Source: Pseudomonadota bacterium
Lineage (GTDB): Bacteria; Pseudomonadota; Gammaproteobacteria; Xanthomonadales; Xanthomonadaceae
Assembly: GCA_023394655.1 (NCBI GenBank)
Contig: JAEXAG010000154.1
Coordinates: forward strand, 1-55,187
DNA: 55,187 nt
Reading direction: 5' to 3'
A program made the position numbers and the translations under genes. The notes beneath the pieces are model-generated. The model made no database searches. It saw nothing but the letters and a program-made list of their open reading frames with translations, and was not told where the DNA came from. Below are positions 6,179 through 13,497 of the stretch, one piece after another. Position 1 is the stretch's first letter. Each line of letters begins with the position of its first letter.

Positions 6179-9130
6179 ATGTCTGCACGTAACCGCTCTA
6201 CTCGCCACGGCCTCCGCAAGTTGCCGCTGTGCATCGCCATGCTCGGCTGCCTGTACGGCACGACCGCCCTCGCCGACACCCAGCAACAACCGCAACAGCA
6301 ACAGGACGAGGAAGGGACCCGCTCGTCGCAGAATGAACAGGAGTTCGAGCGCGTGACCGTCACCGGCTCGCTGCTGCGTCGCCAGGAATACACCTCGGTC
6401 TCGCCGGTCCAGGTCATCACCGCCGACACCAGCGTCGCCGTCGGCCAAGTCGATACCGCCGAATTCCTGCAGAAGTCCAGCGTTGCCGCCGGCTCCACCC
6501 AGATCAACGCCCAGTTCTCCGGCTTCGTCGTCGGCGGCGGCACCGGCGTGCAGACCATCAGCCTGCGCGGCCTGGGTGCCCAGCGCACCGCCGTGCTGCT
6601 GAACGGCAAGCGTCCCGGTCCGGCCGGCACCCGCGGCCAGGTGCACTCGTTCGACCTGAACGTCATCCCGCAGTCCATCGTCCAGCGCGTCGAGATCCTG
6701 AAGGACGGCACCTCGTCCATCTACGGTTCCGATGCCGTGGCCGGCGCGGTGAACATCATCACCCGCAAGAACATCAACCGTCCGGAAGTCACCGTCGGCC
6801 TGCGCGCTCCGTTCCCGGGCGGCGGCGAGAGCTTCACCCTCTCCGGTGCCACCGGCTGGAACTTCGACAACGGCAACGTGGTTCTCGCCGCCGAATACTA
6901 CCTGCAGTCGCCGCTGCGCATGGGTGACCGCAGCTACCTGCGCTGCTCGCAGGACATGTTCTGGGACGAGCAGGGCAACCGCATCGACCGCGAGGATCGC
7001 TCGGTCCTGGCCGGCAGCCGTTACGCGGACTGCAACCACCTCCTGCACAATGCGGTCGACGACGCGATCACCGGCACACGCTACGTACCGACCTGGGACG
7101 GCACCACCATCGGCCTGATCCCGGGCTACCGTCCGAACATCAACCAGACCTATGCCGGCGGCTCGCCGGTCGCCTTCCACCACCAGGTGCTGAACACCCC
7201 GCTGTGGGACGACGTGCAGATGGTCGATCGCCAGGAGCGCATGAACCTGTTCGCTTCGAGCAGCTTCAGCTTCGGCGACATCGCGTGGGATACCGAGGTG
7301 CTGCTGAACCGCCGCAACACCCAGACCCACCGCCTGCGCCAGTTCTTCCCGCTGATCGGTGGTCGGACCTCGCCGCTGGCCTCCTACCGCTACACCGACA
7401 ACCCGACCTTCACTGCGCCGGTCCCGGGTGGTATCGCGCGTCCGATCATCCCGTTCAACTCCGATCAGGACGTGACCATCGATTACGGCTACATCAGCAC
7501 CGGCCTGGAAGGCAGCTTCGGCGCCAGCAGCTGGATCTGGAACGCCAACGTGTCGTACTCGCGCTCCAACGGTGAATACAGCGGCCTGGGCATCATCAAG
7601 TCGCTGACCGGCGACGCCGACCCGGCCCTGCGTCCGTGGACCGGTGGACGCGCGCCCACCTTCGACTACTTCCAGCCGTGCGTCTTGAGCGGCGAGTGCA
7701 TCGACGACACCGTGGCCGCCATCGGACGCTGGCACACCGGCAACACCGTCTACGACCAGACCGTGTTCTCCGGCCTCGTGACCGGCGACCTGTTCACCCT
7801 GCCGGCCGGCACCGCGGGTGCCGCCCTCGGCGTCGAACACCGCCGCTTCAGCATCGACGACCAGCCGAGCGACTACGAGCGCAACGGCGAGCTGTGGGGC
7901 CAGTCGAGCGCCGTGGCCACCACGGGCGACGACAAGGTCACCGAGGTCTTCGGCGAAGTGGAGCTCCCGCTGCTGAAGGGCCTGCCGGCGGTCGAGTCTC
8001 TGACCCTCAACGTCTCCGCCCGCGCGTTCAAGTACGACTCCGTCGGCGAAAGCGACCACGTGTGGAAGGCCGGCCTGGGCTGGCAGGTCACTCCGTCGCT
8101 GCTGCTGCGCTCCACCAAGGGCACGTCCTACCGCGCCCCGGGCCTGTACGAGCTGTACCTGGGCAACCTGTCGGGCTTCGTCAGCCAGGCTTCGATCGAC
8201 CCCTGCATCCGCTGGGGCGAGAGCAGCAACGAGCGCATCCGCACCAACTGCGCAGCGGCCGGCATCCCGGACGACTACGCGGCCACCGGCGGTTCTTCCT
8301 CCTCGGCGCAGACCTTCACCCGTGGCGCCGGCGACAGCCTGCGTCCGGAAACCTCGAACGCCTTCACCGCAGGCGTGGTCTGGACGCCTTCGTTCATGCC
8401 CGTCAGCTTCGCCGTCGATTACTTCGACATGCAGGTGAACGACCAGATCACCCAGCTTGGCTCCGGCACCATCGTGGCCGGCTGCTACGGTGCCGAGGTG
8501 TACCCGAACTCGTTCTGCGACCTGTTCGTCCGCAACTCGCCGACGCACCCGACCGCACCGAACAAGATCGAAGAGGTGTACGCGACCTACGTCAACATCA
8601 ACAAGCAGAAGGTCCGCGGTTACGACCTGCTGGCACGTTACGACGAGTCGCACGCCTTCGGTCGCCTGATCGTGCAGGCCGAAGCGACCTACATGAAGGA
8701 AGACTTCGCGCTGCTGTTCAGCGATCCCCTGGCTTCGGGTCTGACCCGCTCCGACCGTCGCGGCGACGTCAGCCGTCCGAAGATGGTGGGCAACGTCAAC
8801 GCCTCGCTGAAGCGCAACGATCTCACCTACACCTGGGGCATGGAGTACGTCGGTTCGTCGCATTACCTGGACATTTCCGAAAACACCACCTACCAGGGCC
8901 GCCCGGCAATCCGCGACATCACCGCCGACAGCCGCCTGTACCACAGCGCCTCGATCCGTTACGACCAGGCCGACTGGTCGCTGCTGATCGGTGTCCGCAA
9001 CCTCACCGACCGCAAGCCGCCGGTGATGTCCTCCGGCTTGGTGAGCATGTACGGCAACAGCCCGGCGTTCTCCACCAACTACGACTGGTTCGGTCGTTCG
9101 CTGTTCGCCCGCTTCAACTACAAGTTCTGA
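6179..9130 (+). CDS. TonB-dependent receptor, large peptide/carbohydrate type
   Basis: This 983-residue outer-membrane transporter imports a substrate using TonB energy. The signal peptide ends near residue 32 (TTALA). Next comes an unusual Gln-rich segment (DTQQQPQQQQDEEG), then a TonB-box-like FERVTVTG. The plug domain follows, with the hallmark SLRGLGAQRTAVLLNGKR and RVEILKDGTSSIYGSDAVAGAVNIIT. The remainder is the barrel, ending in FARFNYKF, whose terminal Phe is the usual outer-membrane assembly signal. GGGGAG precedes the ATG; starts further upstream lack a signal peptide. The large size, absence of a Fur site and the neighbouring exported peptidase suggest peptides or glycans rather than siderophores, an inference. 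Confidence 0.92.
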   Translation: MSARNRSTRHGLRKLPLCIAMLGCLYGTTALADTQQQPQQQQDEEGTRSSQNEQEFERVTVTGSLLRRQEYTSVSPVQVITADTSVAVGQVDTAEFLQKSSVAAGSTQINAQFSGFVVGGGTGVQTISLRGLGAQRTAVLLNGKRPGPAGTRGQVHSFDLNVIPQSIVQRVEILKDGTSSIYGSDAVAGAVNIITRKNINRPEVTVGLRAPFPGGGESFTLSGATGWNFDNGNVVLAAEYYLQSPLRMGDRSYLRCSQDMFWDEQGNRIDREDRSVLAGSRYADCNHLLHNAVDDAITGTRYVPTWDGTTIGLIPGYRPNINQTYAGGSPVAFHHQVLNTPLWDDVQMVDRQERMNLFASSSFSFGDIAWDTEVLLNRRNTQTHRLRQFFPLIGGRTSPLASYRYTDNPTFTAPVPGGIARPIIPFNSDQDVTIDYGYISTGLEGSFGASSWIWNANVSYSRSNGEYSGLGIIKSLTGDADPALRPWTGGRAPTFDYFQPCVLSGECIDDTVAAIGRWHTGNTVYDQTVFSGLVTGDLFTLPAGTAGAALGVEHRRFSIDDQPSDYERNGELWGQSSAVATTGDDKVTEVFGEVELPLLKGLPAVESLTLNVSARAFKYDSVGESDHVWKAGLGWQVTPSLLLRSTKGTSYRAPGLYELYLGNLSGFVSQASIDPCIRWGESSNERIRTNCAAAGIPDDYAATGGSSSSAQTFTRGAGDSLRPETSNAFTAGVVWTPSFMPVSFAVDYFDMQVNDQITQLGSGTIVAGCYGAEVYPNSFCDLFVRNSPTHPTAPNKIEEVYATYVNINKQKVRGYDLLARYDESHAFGRLIVQAEATYMKEDFALLFSDPLASGLTRSDRRGDVSRPKMVGNVNASLKRNDLTYTWGMEYVGSSHYLDISENTTYQGRPAIRDITADSRLYHSASIRYDQADWSLLIGVRNLTDRKPPVMSSGLVSMYGNSPAFSTNYDWFGRSLFARFNYKF

Positions 9131-9160
9131 TCGGGCACCGGCAACAAGGCAAGTCAACGG

Positions 9161-9184
9161 AGGCGGCCGCAAGGCCGCCTTCGT
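9161..9184 (+). terminator. Hairpin after the TonB-dependent receptor
   Basis: The stem AGGCGGCC / GGCCGCCT with a GCAA tetraloop lies 30 nt after the stop. The T tract (TCGTC) is weak, so termination may be partial. Confidence 0.5.
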
Positions 9185-9240
9185 CATTCCGGATTTCCGG
9201 TTTTCGAGTATCGGCACCAAGCTGAACCGGACATCGTTTT

Positions 9241-9284
9241 GTTGCAATGCAACTTTCCCCATACCGCCAAGCATGGGATATAAG
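9241..9284 (+). promoter_or_regulatory. Promoter with palindromic operator of the DUF2147 gene
   Basis: GTTGCA-A-TGCAAC (9241-9253) is a perfect 13-bp inverted repeat. TATAAG (9279-9284) is a plausible -10, 46 nt before the ATG. No consensus -35 lies at 17 bp. The palindrome sits just upstream of the -35 position, a usual place for a repressor or activator site. Confidence 0.4.
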
Positions 9285-9329
9285 TTCCAGCGGCCCGACG
9301 GGCCGGCGACATCCCAGGAGAGCAAAGAA

Positions 9330-9764
9330 ATGCGCAAGACCGTTTTCGCAATCGCCCTCGGCCTCGCGGCCGTGCCGATGATGGCCTCCGCCCAGCAGTC
9401 GGCGGTCGGCAAGTGGCGCACCATCGATGGCGACACGGGCCAGGCCAAGTCGGTGGTCGAAATCACCCAATCGCAGAACGGCGTGCTTTCGGGCCGCATC
9501 CTCGAGCTGATCAACCCGAGCCGCCCGAACCCGACCTGCGACAAGTGCAGCGACGACCGCAAGGGTCGCCCGATCACCGGCATGGAGATCATCCGCGGCA
9601 TGCGTGCGGATGGCGCCGGCAAGTGGGCCGGCGGCACCATCCTCAAGCCCGACGAGGGCAAGGTCTATCGCTCCAAGATGGAGCTGGAGGATGGCGGCCG
9701 CAAGCTGAAGGTTTCCGGCTGCGTGGCCTTCATCTGCAAGTCGCAGACCTGGATCCGCATGTGA
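9330..9764 (+). CDS. Secreted DUF2147 domain protein
   Basis: This 144-residue protein has a clear signal peptide (MRKTVFAIALGLAAVPMMASA, cut near residue 21). The mature part begins QQSAVGKWRTIDGDTGQAKS, the typical opening of DUF2147, a small periplasmic or secreted beta-rich fold of unknown function. Four cysteines lie in two pairs (CDKC, and GCVAFIC) and may form disulfides. AGGAG precedes the ATG, which was chosen over an upstream in-frame ATG lacking a leader. It is flanked by hairpins on both sides, so it is transcribed alone. No specific function can be given. Confidence 0.85.
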   Translation: MRKTVFAIALGLAAVPMMASAQQSAVGKWRTIDGDTGQAKSVVEITQSQNGVLSGRILELINPSRPNPTCDKCSDDRKGRPITGMEIIRGMRADGAGKWAGGTILKPDEGKVYRSKMELEDGGRKLKVSGCVAFICKSQTWIRM

Positions 9765-9805
9765 CCTGATCCGCATCGCGGCCCGACTCGCGCGGCCCCG
9801 ACGCC

Positions 9806-9837
9806 AAGCGCCCGGCAAGTCCGGGCGCTTTCCTTTT
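9806..9837 (+). terminator. Rho-independent terminator after the DUF2147 gene
   Basis: A perfect 10-bp stem AAGCGCCCGG / CCGGGCGCTT with a CAAGT loop is followed by TCCTTTT. Confidence 0.85.
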
Positions 9838-9895
9838 GCGGGCCCGTCGCGGTCGGGGCCGGACGCCCGTCGAGGGCGGCGATGGCGGGGCCGCA

Positions 9896-9904
9896 TGCGA
9901 TAAT
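9896..9904 (+). promoter_or_regulatory. Extended -10 promoter of metG
   Basis: TGCGATAAT (TGn plus GATAAT) lies 28 nt before the metG ATG, within ATGCGATAATCGC. This is identical over 13 nt to the promoter string upstream of mrp on the opposite strand. Confidence 0.6.
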
Positions 9905-9932
9905 CGCGCCTCTCCCGCTGTCCGCCGCGCCC

Positions 9933-11996
9933 ATGTCCGATCCGCTGCTCGTCACCACCGCCCTGCCCTATGCCAACGGCCCCCTGCATCTCGGCCACCT
10001 GGTCGGCTACATCCAGGCCGACATCTGGGTGCGGGCGCGCCGCATGGCGGGCGAGACGGTCCATTTCGTCTGCGCCGACGACACCCACGGCACGCCGATC
10101 ATGCTGGCGGCGGAAAAGGCCGGGACCACACCCGAAGCCTTCATCGCCGGCATCCAGTCGGGCCATGAAGCGGATTTCGCCGCCTTCCACGTCGGTTTCG
10201 ACCACTACGATTCCACCCACTCGCCACGCAACCGGGCACTGACCGAGGCGATCTACGCGCGCCTCGACGCCGCCGGCCACATCGGCAAGCGCACGGTGTC
10301 CCAGTTGTACGATCCCGAGCGCGGCATGTTCCTGCCCGACCGCTACGTGAAGGGCCGCTGCCCGCGCTGCGACGCACCGGACCAGTACGGCGACAACTGC
10401 GAGAACTGCGGCGCCACCTATGCGCCGACCGAGCTGAAAGATGCGAAATCGGTGGTGTCCGGTGCCACGCCCGAGCTGCGTGATTCCGAACACCACTTCT
10501 TCGAGCTGGGCCATTTCGAAGCCTTCCTGCGCGAATGGCTGGCGGGCGACGTTGCCGTACCGGGCGTCAAGGCCAAGTTGGCGGAGTGGCTGGATGGCGA
10601 AGGTGGCCTGCGCGCCTGGGACATCTCGCGCGACGCGCCCTACTTCGGTTTCGAGATCCCCGGCGCGCCGGGGAAGTACTTCTACGTGTGGCTGGATGCG
10701 CCGATCGGCTACCTCTCCAGCTTCCAGGCCCTGTGCGAGCGCGAAGGCATCGATTTCGACGCCTTCCTCGCGCCCGGCTCCAACGCGAAGATGCACCACT
10801 TCATCGGCAAGGACATCGTCAACTTCCACGGCCTGTTCTGGCCGGCGGTGCTGCACGGCTCCGGCCATCGCACGCCGACGCGGCTGCACGTCAACGGCTA
10901 TCTGACCGTGGACGGCGCCAAGATGTCGAAATCCCGCGGGACCTTCGTGATGGCACGTACCTATCTCGAGCAGGGCCTGCATCCCGAAGCGCTGCGCTAC
11001 TACTTCGCGGCCAAGACCAGCGGCGGCGTCGATGACCTCGATCTCAACCTGGCCGATTTCGTCAGCCGCGTGAACAGCGACATCGTCGGCAAGTTCGTGA
11101 ACCTCGCCAGCCGCTGCGCGGGCTTCATCGAGAAGCGCTTCGATGGACGCCTGGCCGATGCATTGCCGGAACCGGCGATGTACGCCGATTTCCTGGCGCG
11201 GCTCGCGCCCGTCCGCGAAGCCTACGCGGCCGACGATGCCGCGCAGGTGCTCCGTCTGGTGATGGCGATGGCCGACGATGCCAACCGCTACATCGACGAG
11301 AAGAAGCCCTGGGTGATCGCGAAGCAGCCGGATTCCGATGCCGAGTTGCAGGCCGTGTGCACCCAAGGGCTCAACCTGTTCCGCCTGCTGGCGCTTGCGC
11401 TGGCGCCGGTGCTGCCGGCCACGGCCGCGCGCGTGGCCGAATTCCTGGGCGCGCCGCTATCGCGCTGGGAAGATGCCGATGCGCCGTTGCTGGCACATCG
11501 CATCCAGCCCTACCAACCGCTTTTCACCCGGATCGACCCGAAGCAGATCGCCGCCATGACCGATGCCAGCAAGGACACCCTGAAGCCCGCCAGCGAAGCC
11601 GCCGCCCCGGCCAAGACCGCGAAATCCGCGCCGGCGCCCGCCGCCGACAAGACCGGCGATTCGGAATTCATCGGCATCGAGGATTTCGCCCGGCTCGATC
11701 TGCGCATCGGCAAGGTGCTGGAATGCGGCTTCGTCGAAGGCTCGGACAAGCTGCTGCGCTTCCTGCTGGACGCCGGCGATCTCGGCCAGCGGCAGATTTT
11801 CTCCGGCATCCGCGCCAGCTACGCCGAGCCGGAACGACTGGTCGGCCGCAATGTGGTGTTCATCGCCAACCTGGCACCGCGCAAGATGCGCTTCGGCGTG
11901 AGCGAGGGGATGATCCTCTCGGCCGGTTTCGACGGCGGCGCGCTGGCACTGCTGGATGCCGATGCCGGCGCCGAGCCGGGCATGCCGGTCCGCTGA
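9933..11996 (+). CDS. metG: Methionyl-tRNA synthetase
   Basis: MetG charges tRNA-Met. The 687-residue product has the class I signature HLGH (19-22, in the HIGH position) and KMSKS (330-334). A zinc knuckle carries Cys143, Cys146, Cys156 and Cys159. After an Ala/Lys/Pro-rich linker near residues 545-575, a C-terminal EMAPII-like tRNA-binding domain (IEDFARLDLRIGKVLE...) provides dimerisation, as in E. coli. The ATG at 9933 opens the conserved MSDPLLVTTALPYANGPLHLGH; it has no good Shine-Dalgarno sequence. The RnfB-like gene follows 19 nt later. Confidence 0.97.
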   Translation: MSDPLLVTTALPYANGPLHLGHLVGYIQADIWVRARRMAGETVHFVCADDTHGTPIMLAAEKAGTTPEAFIAGIQSGHEADFAAFHVGFDHYDSTHSPRNRALTEAIYARLDAAGHIGKRTVSQLYDPERGMFLPDRYVKGRCPRCDAPDQYGDNCENCGATYAPTELKDAKSVVSGATPELRDSEHHFFELGHFEAFLREWLAGDVAVPGVKAKLAEWLDGEGGLRAWDISRDAPYFGFEIPGAPGKYFYVWLDAPIGYLSSFQALCEREGIDFDAFLAPGSNAKMHHFIGKDIVNFHGLFWPAVLHGSGHRTPTRLHVNGYLTVDGAKMSKSRGTFVMARTYLEQGLHPEALRYYFAAKTSGGVDDLDLNLADFVSRVNSDIVGKFVNLASRCAGFIEKRFDGRLADALPEPAMYADFLARLAPVREAYAADDAAQVLRLVMAMADDANRYIDEKKPWVIAKQPDSDAELQAVCTQGLNLFRLLALALAPVLPATAARVAEFLGAPLSRWEDADAPLLAHRIQPYQPLFTRIDPKQIAAMTDASKDTLKPASEAAAPAKTAKSAPAPAADKTGDSEFIGIEDFARLDLRIGKVLECGFVEGSDKLLRFLLDAGDLGQRQIFSGIRASYAEPERLVGRNVVFIANLAPRKMRFGVSEGMILSAGFDGGALALLDADAGAEPGMPVR

Positions 11997-12015
11997 GGCG
12001 GCACCGTCAGCGGCC

Positions 12016-12453
12016 ATGAAGGACGCCGCGGACCTCGTCGAGCGGATCGACCGCCTGCTGCCGCAGACCCAGTGCGGCCAATGCGGGTACGAGGGCTGCC
12101 GGCCCTATGCCGAGGCGCTGGCGCGTGGCGAGGCCGGCATCGAGCACTGCCCGCCGGGCGGCGATGCGGGGGCGCGAGCGTTGGCGCGCCTGCTCGGCGT
12201 CAAGGCGATCCCCTTCGACCGCAGCCGCGGCGAACATCTGCCGGACCGGGTGGCGGCGATCATCGAAGCGGACTGCATCGGTTGCACCAAGTGCATCCAG
12301 GCCTGTCCCGTGGACGCGATCGCCGGTGCATCCAAGCTGATGCACGTGGTGATCGCGCCGCTGTGCACGGGTTGCGAACTCTGCCTGCCGCCCTGCCCGG
12401 TGGATTGCATCGTGATGGTGCCGGGCCAGCCGGCCACCCTCGAGGCCGGCTGA
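12016..12453 (+). CDS. RnfB-like iron-sulfur electron transport protein
   Basis: This 145-residue protein carries an Fe-S (ASKHA/Rnf-type) domain with Cys20, Cys23, Cys28 and Cys45. Two [4Fe-4S] ferredoxin motifs follow: C87-x2-C90-x2-C93-x3-C97 and C117-x2-C120-x2-C123-x3-C127. It resembles the RnfB/RsxB subunit of the Rnf/Rsx complex, but it lacks the N-terminal membrane helix of E. coli RsxB and no other rnf gene is in the window. It may serve as a soluble ferredoxin. The ATG lies 19 nt after metG, so they are probably co-transcribed. Its TGA abuts the stop of the opposing TraB/GumN gene. Confidence 0.85.
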   Translation: MKDAADLVERIDRLLPQTQCGQCGYEGCRPYAEALARGEAGIEHCPPGGDAGARALARLLGVKAIPFDRSRGEHLPDRVAAIIEADCIGCTKCIQACPVDAIAGASKLMHVVIAPLCTGCELCLPPCPVDCIVMVPGQPATLEAG

Positions 12454-13434
12454 TCAGTTGCGCACGTCCGGCGTGCCGGGCGCGCAGGCGCTGCAGATGC
12501 GCTGCACGTCGTATCCCCTCGCACGCAGCATTTCCACCAGCCCGTCTTTGCCCAACAGATGCAGGGCACCGACCACCACCAGTGTGTCGTCGCCGTTGGG
12601 CGCGGAAAGCCGGGCTTCGACCTGCGGCAGCCACGCCTTGTTGCGGTCGGTGTTGATCAGGCGATAGGACACCGGGGTCTTTTCGGCCATCTCGGCACGC
12701 ATGCCGCGATCGAGTCCGGCGACATCTCCCTGCCGCCAGCGGGCGTGCAGCTCCTGCATCTCGCGGACGGCCTTGGGCATGTCGGACACCATCTGGTCCA
12801 GACCCTTCACCTGCTCTTCGTAAGGCACGGAATCAAGCGCGACGAGCTGGAATTCCAGCGTTTCCAGCCCCGCCACGTGCTTGCCGGATTCCCCGGCGCG
12901 GCCCATCAGCCGCTTGTCCATGCCGTGCTCGCCCTTGAAGCCGAGCGCCTGCGCGATGCCCACGCTCATGCCGAGGCTGAGCATCCACGGCTCCGACTCG
13001 CGCAACGCGGCCGGGTCCTGTCCGGCCATCTGCGAAAGCGCCTCCAGTTTTTCCCGGGTGGCGGCCGGCACCACCGTGTCGAAAGACTGCCCCGGCGCAT
13101 AACCGGCGACCTTTTCCATCGCCGCGGCCAGTATTGCCGGATCATCGACTTCGTCGGGATGCACCTCGAATATCAACTTTTCCGCATCCTCGAACGCGGC
13201 ATCGACATCCGGGTGGAAGGGATAGTCGTTCTCCAGCAACAGATGGAAGGAGCCCAGCAAGTACACGCGGTTCTCGCCGCGGGTGACCTGCCACAGCATC
13301 GGCACCGGCGGTGCGACGGTCGTGGCGTTGCCGGCGGCAGGTGCGGCAGTCGGGGTCGGCGGCGCGGCAAAGGCGGAGGCACAGCACAGCAGGCCGGCGG
13401 AAACGGCAACGGCAAGGACGCGGCGAAGGGACAT
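12454..13434 (-). CDS. TraB/GumN family exported protein
   Basis: This 326-residue protein has a signal peptide (MSLRRVLAVAVSAGLLCCASAFA, cut near residue 23) and an Ala/Pro/Thr-rich stretch, then the TraB/GumN domain. The two G-x-x-H motifs of that family are present: GSFH (61-64) and, near the C-terminus, GALH. The fold is shared with TIKI-type metalloproteases, so a peptidase role is possible but unproven. There are no gum exopolysaccharide genes nearby. GGAG precedes the ATG. An extended -10 on the minus strand, TGTTAATAC (13467-13475), lies 32 nt upstream. Confidence 0.82.
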   Translation of the reverse strand: MSLRRVLAVAVSAGLLCCASAFAAPPTPTAAPAAGNATTVAPPVPMLWQVTRGENRVYLLGSFHLLLENDYPFHPDVDAAFEDAEKLIFEVHPDEVDDPAILAAAMEKVAGYAPGQSFDTVVPAATREKLEALSQMAGQDPAALRESEPWMLSLGMSVGIAQALGFKGEHGMDKRLMGRAGESGKHVAGLETLEFQLVALDSVPYEEQVKGLDQMVSDMPKAVREMQELHARWRQGDVAGLDRGMRAEMAEKTPVSYRLINTDRNKAWLPQVEARLSAPNGDDTLVVVGALHLLGKDGLVEMLRARGYDVQRICSACAPGTPDVRN

Positions 13435-13466
13435 CGAAAACTCCGGAAACGTGATTTCGTTTCGCA

Positions 13467-13475
13467 GTATTAACA
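13467..13475 (-). promoter_or_regulatory. Extended -10 promoter of the TraB/GumN gene
   Basis: The minus strand reads TGTTAATAC, a TGn-extended -10, in the 63-nt gap between mutL and the TraB/GumN gene. Confidence 0.45.
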
Positions 13476-13497
13476 CACCGTCAAAGACGCGAACACG

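Noticed and set aside
6137..9661. A 1174-codon open frame on the minus strand across the TonB receptor gene
   Set aside because: It is antisense to a clear receptor gene and its translation is rich in Gly, Ala, Val, Asp and Arg without domain patterns, as expected of GC-rich antisense frames.
12451..12456. TGATCA shared by the converging stop codons of the RnfB-like and TraB/GumN genes
   Set aside because: It is a neat back-to-back stop arrangement but needs no special function; such tight convergence is common in compact genomes.
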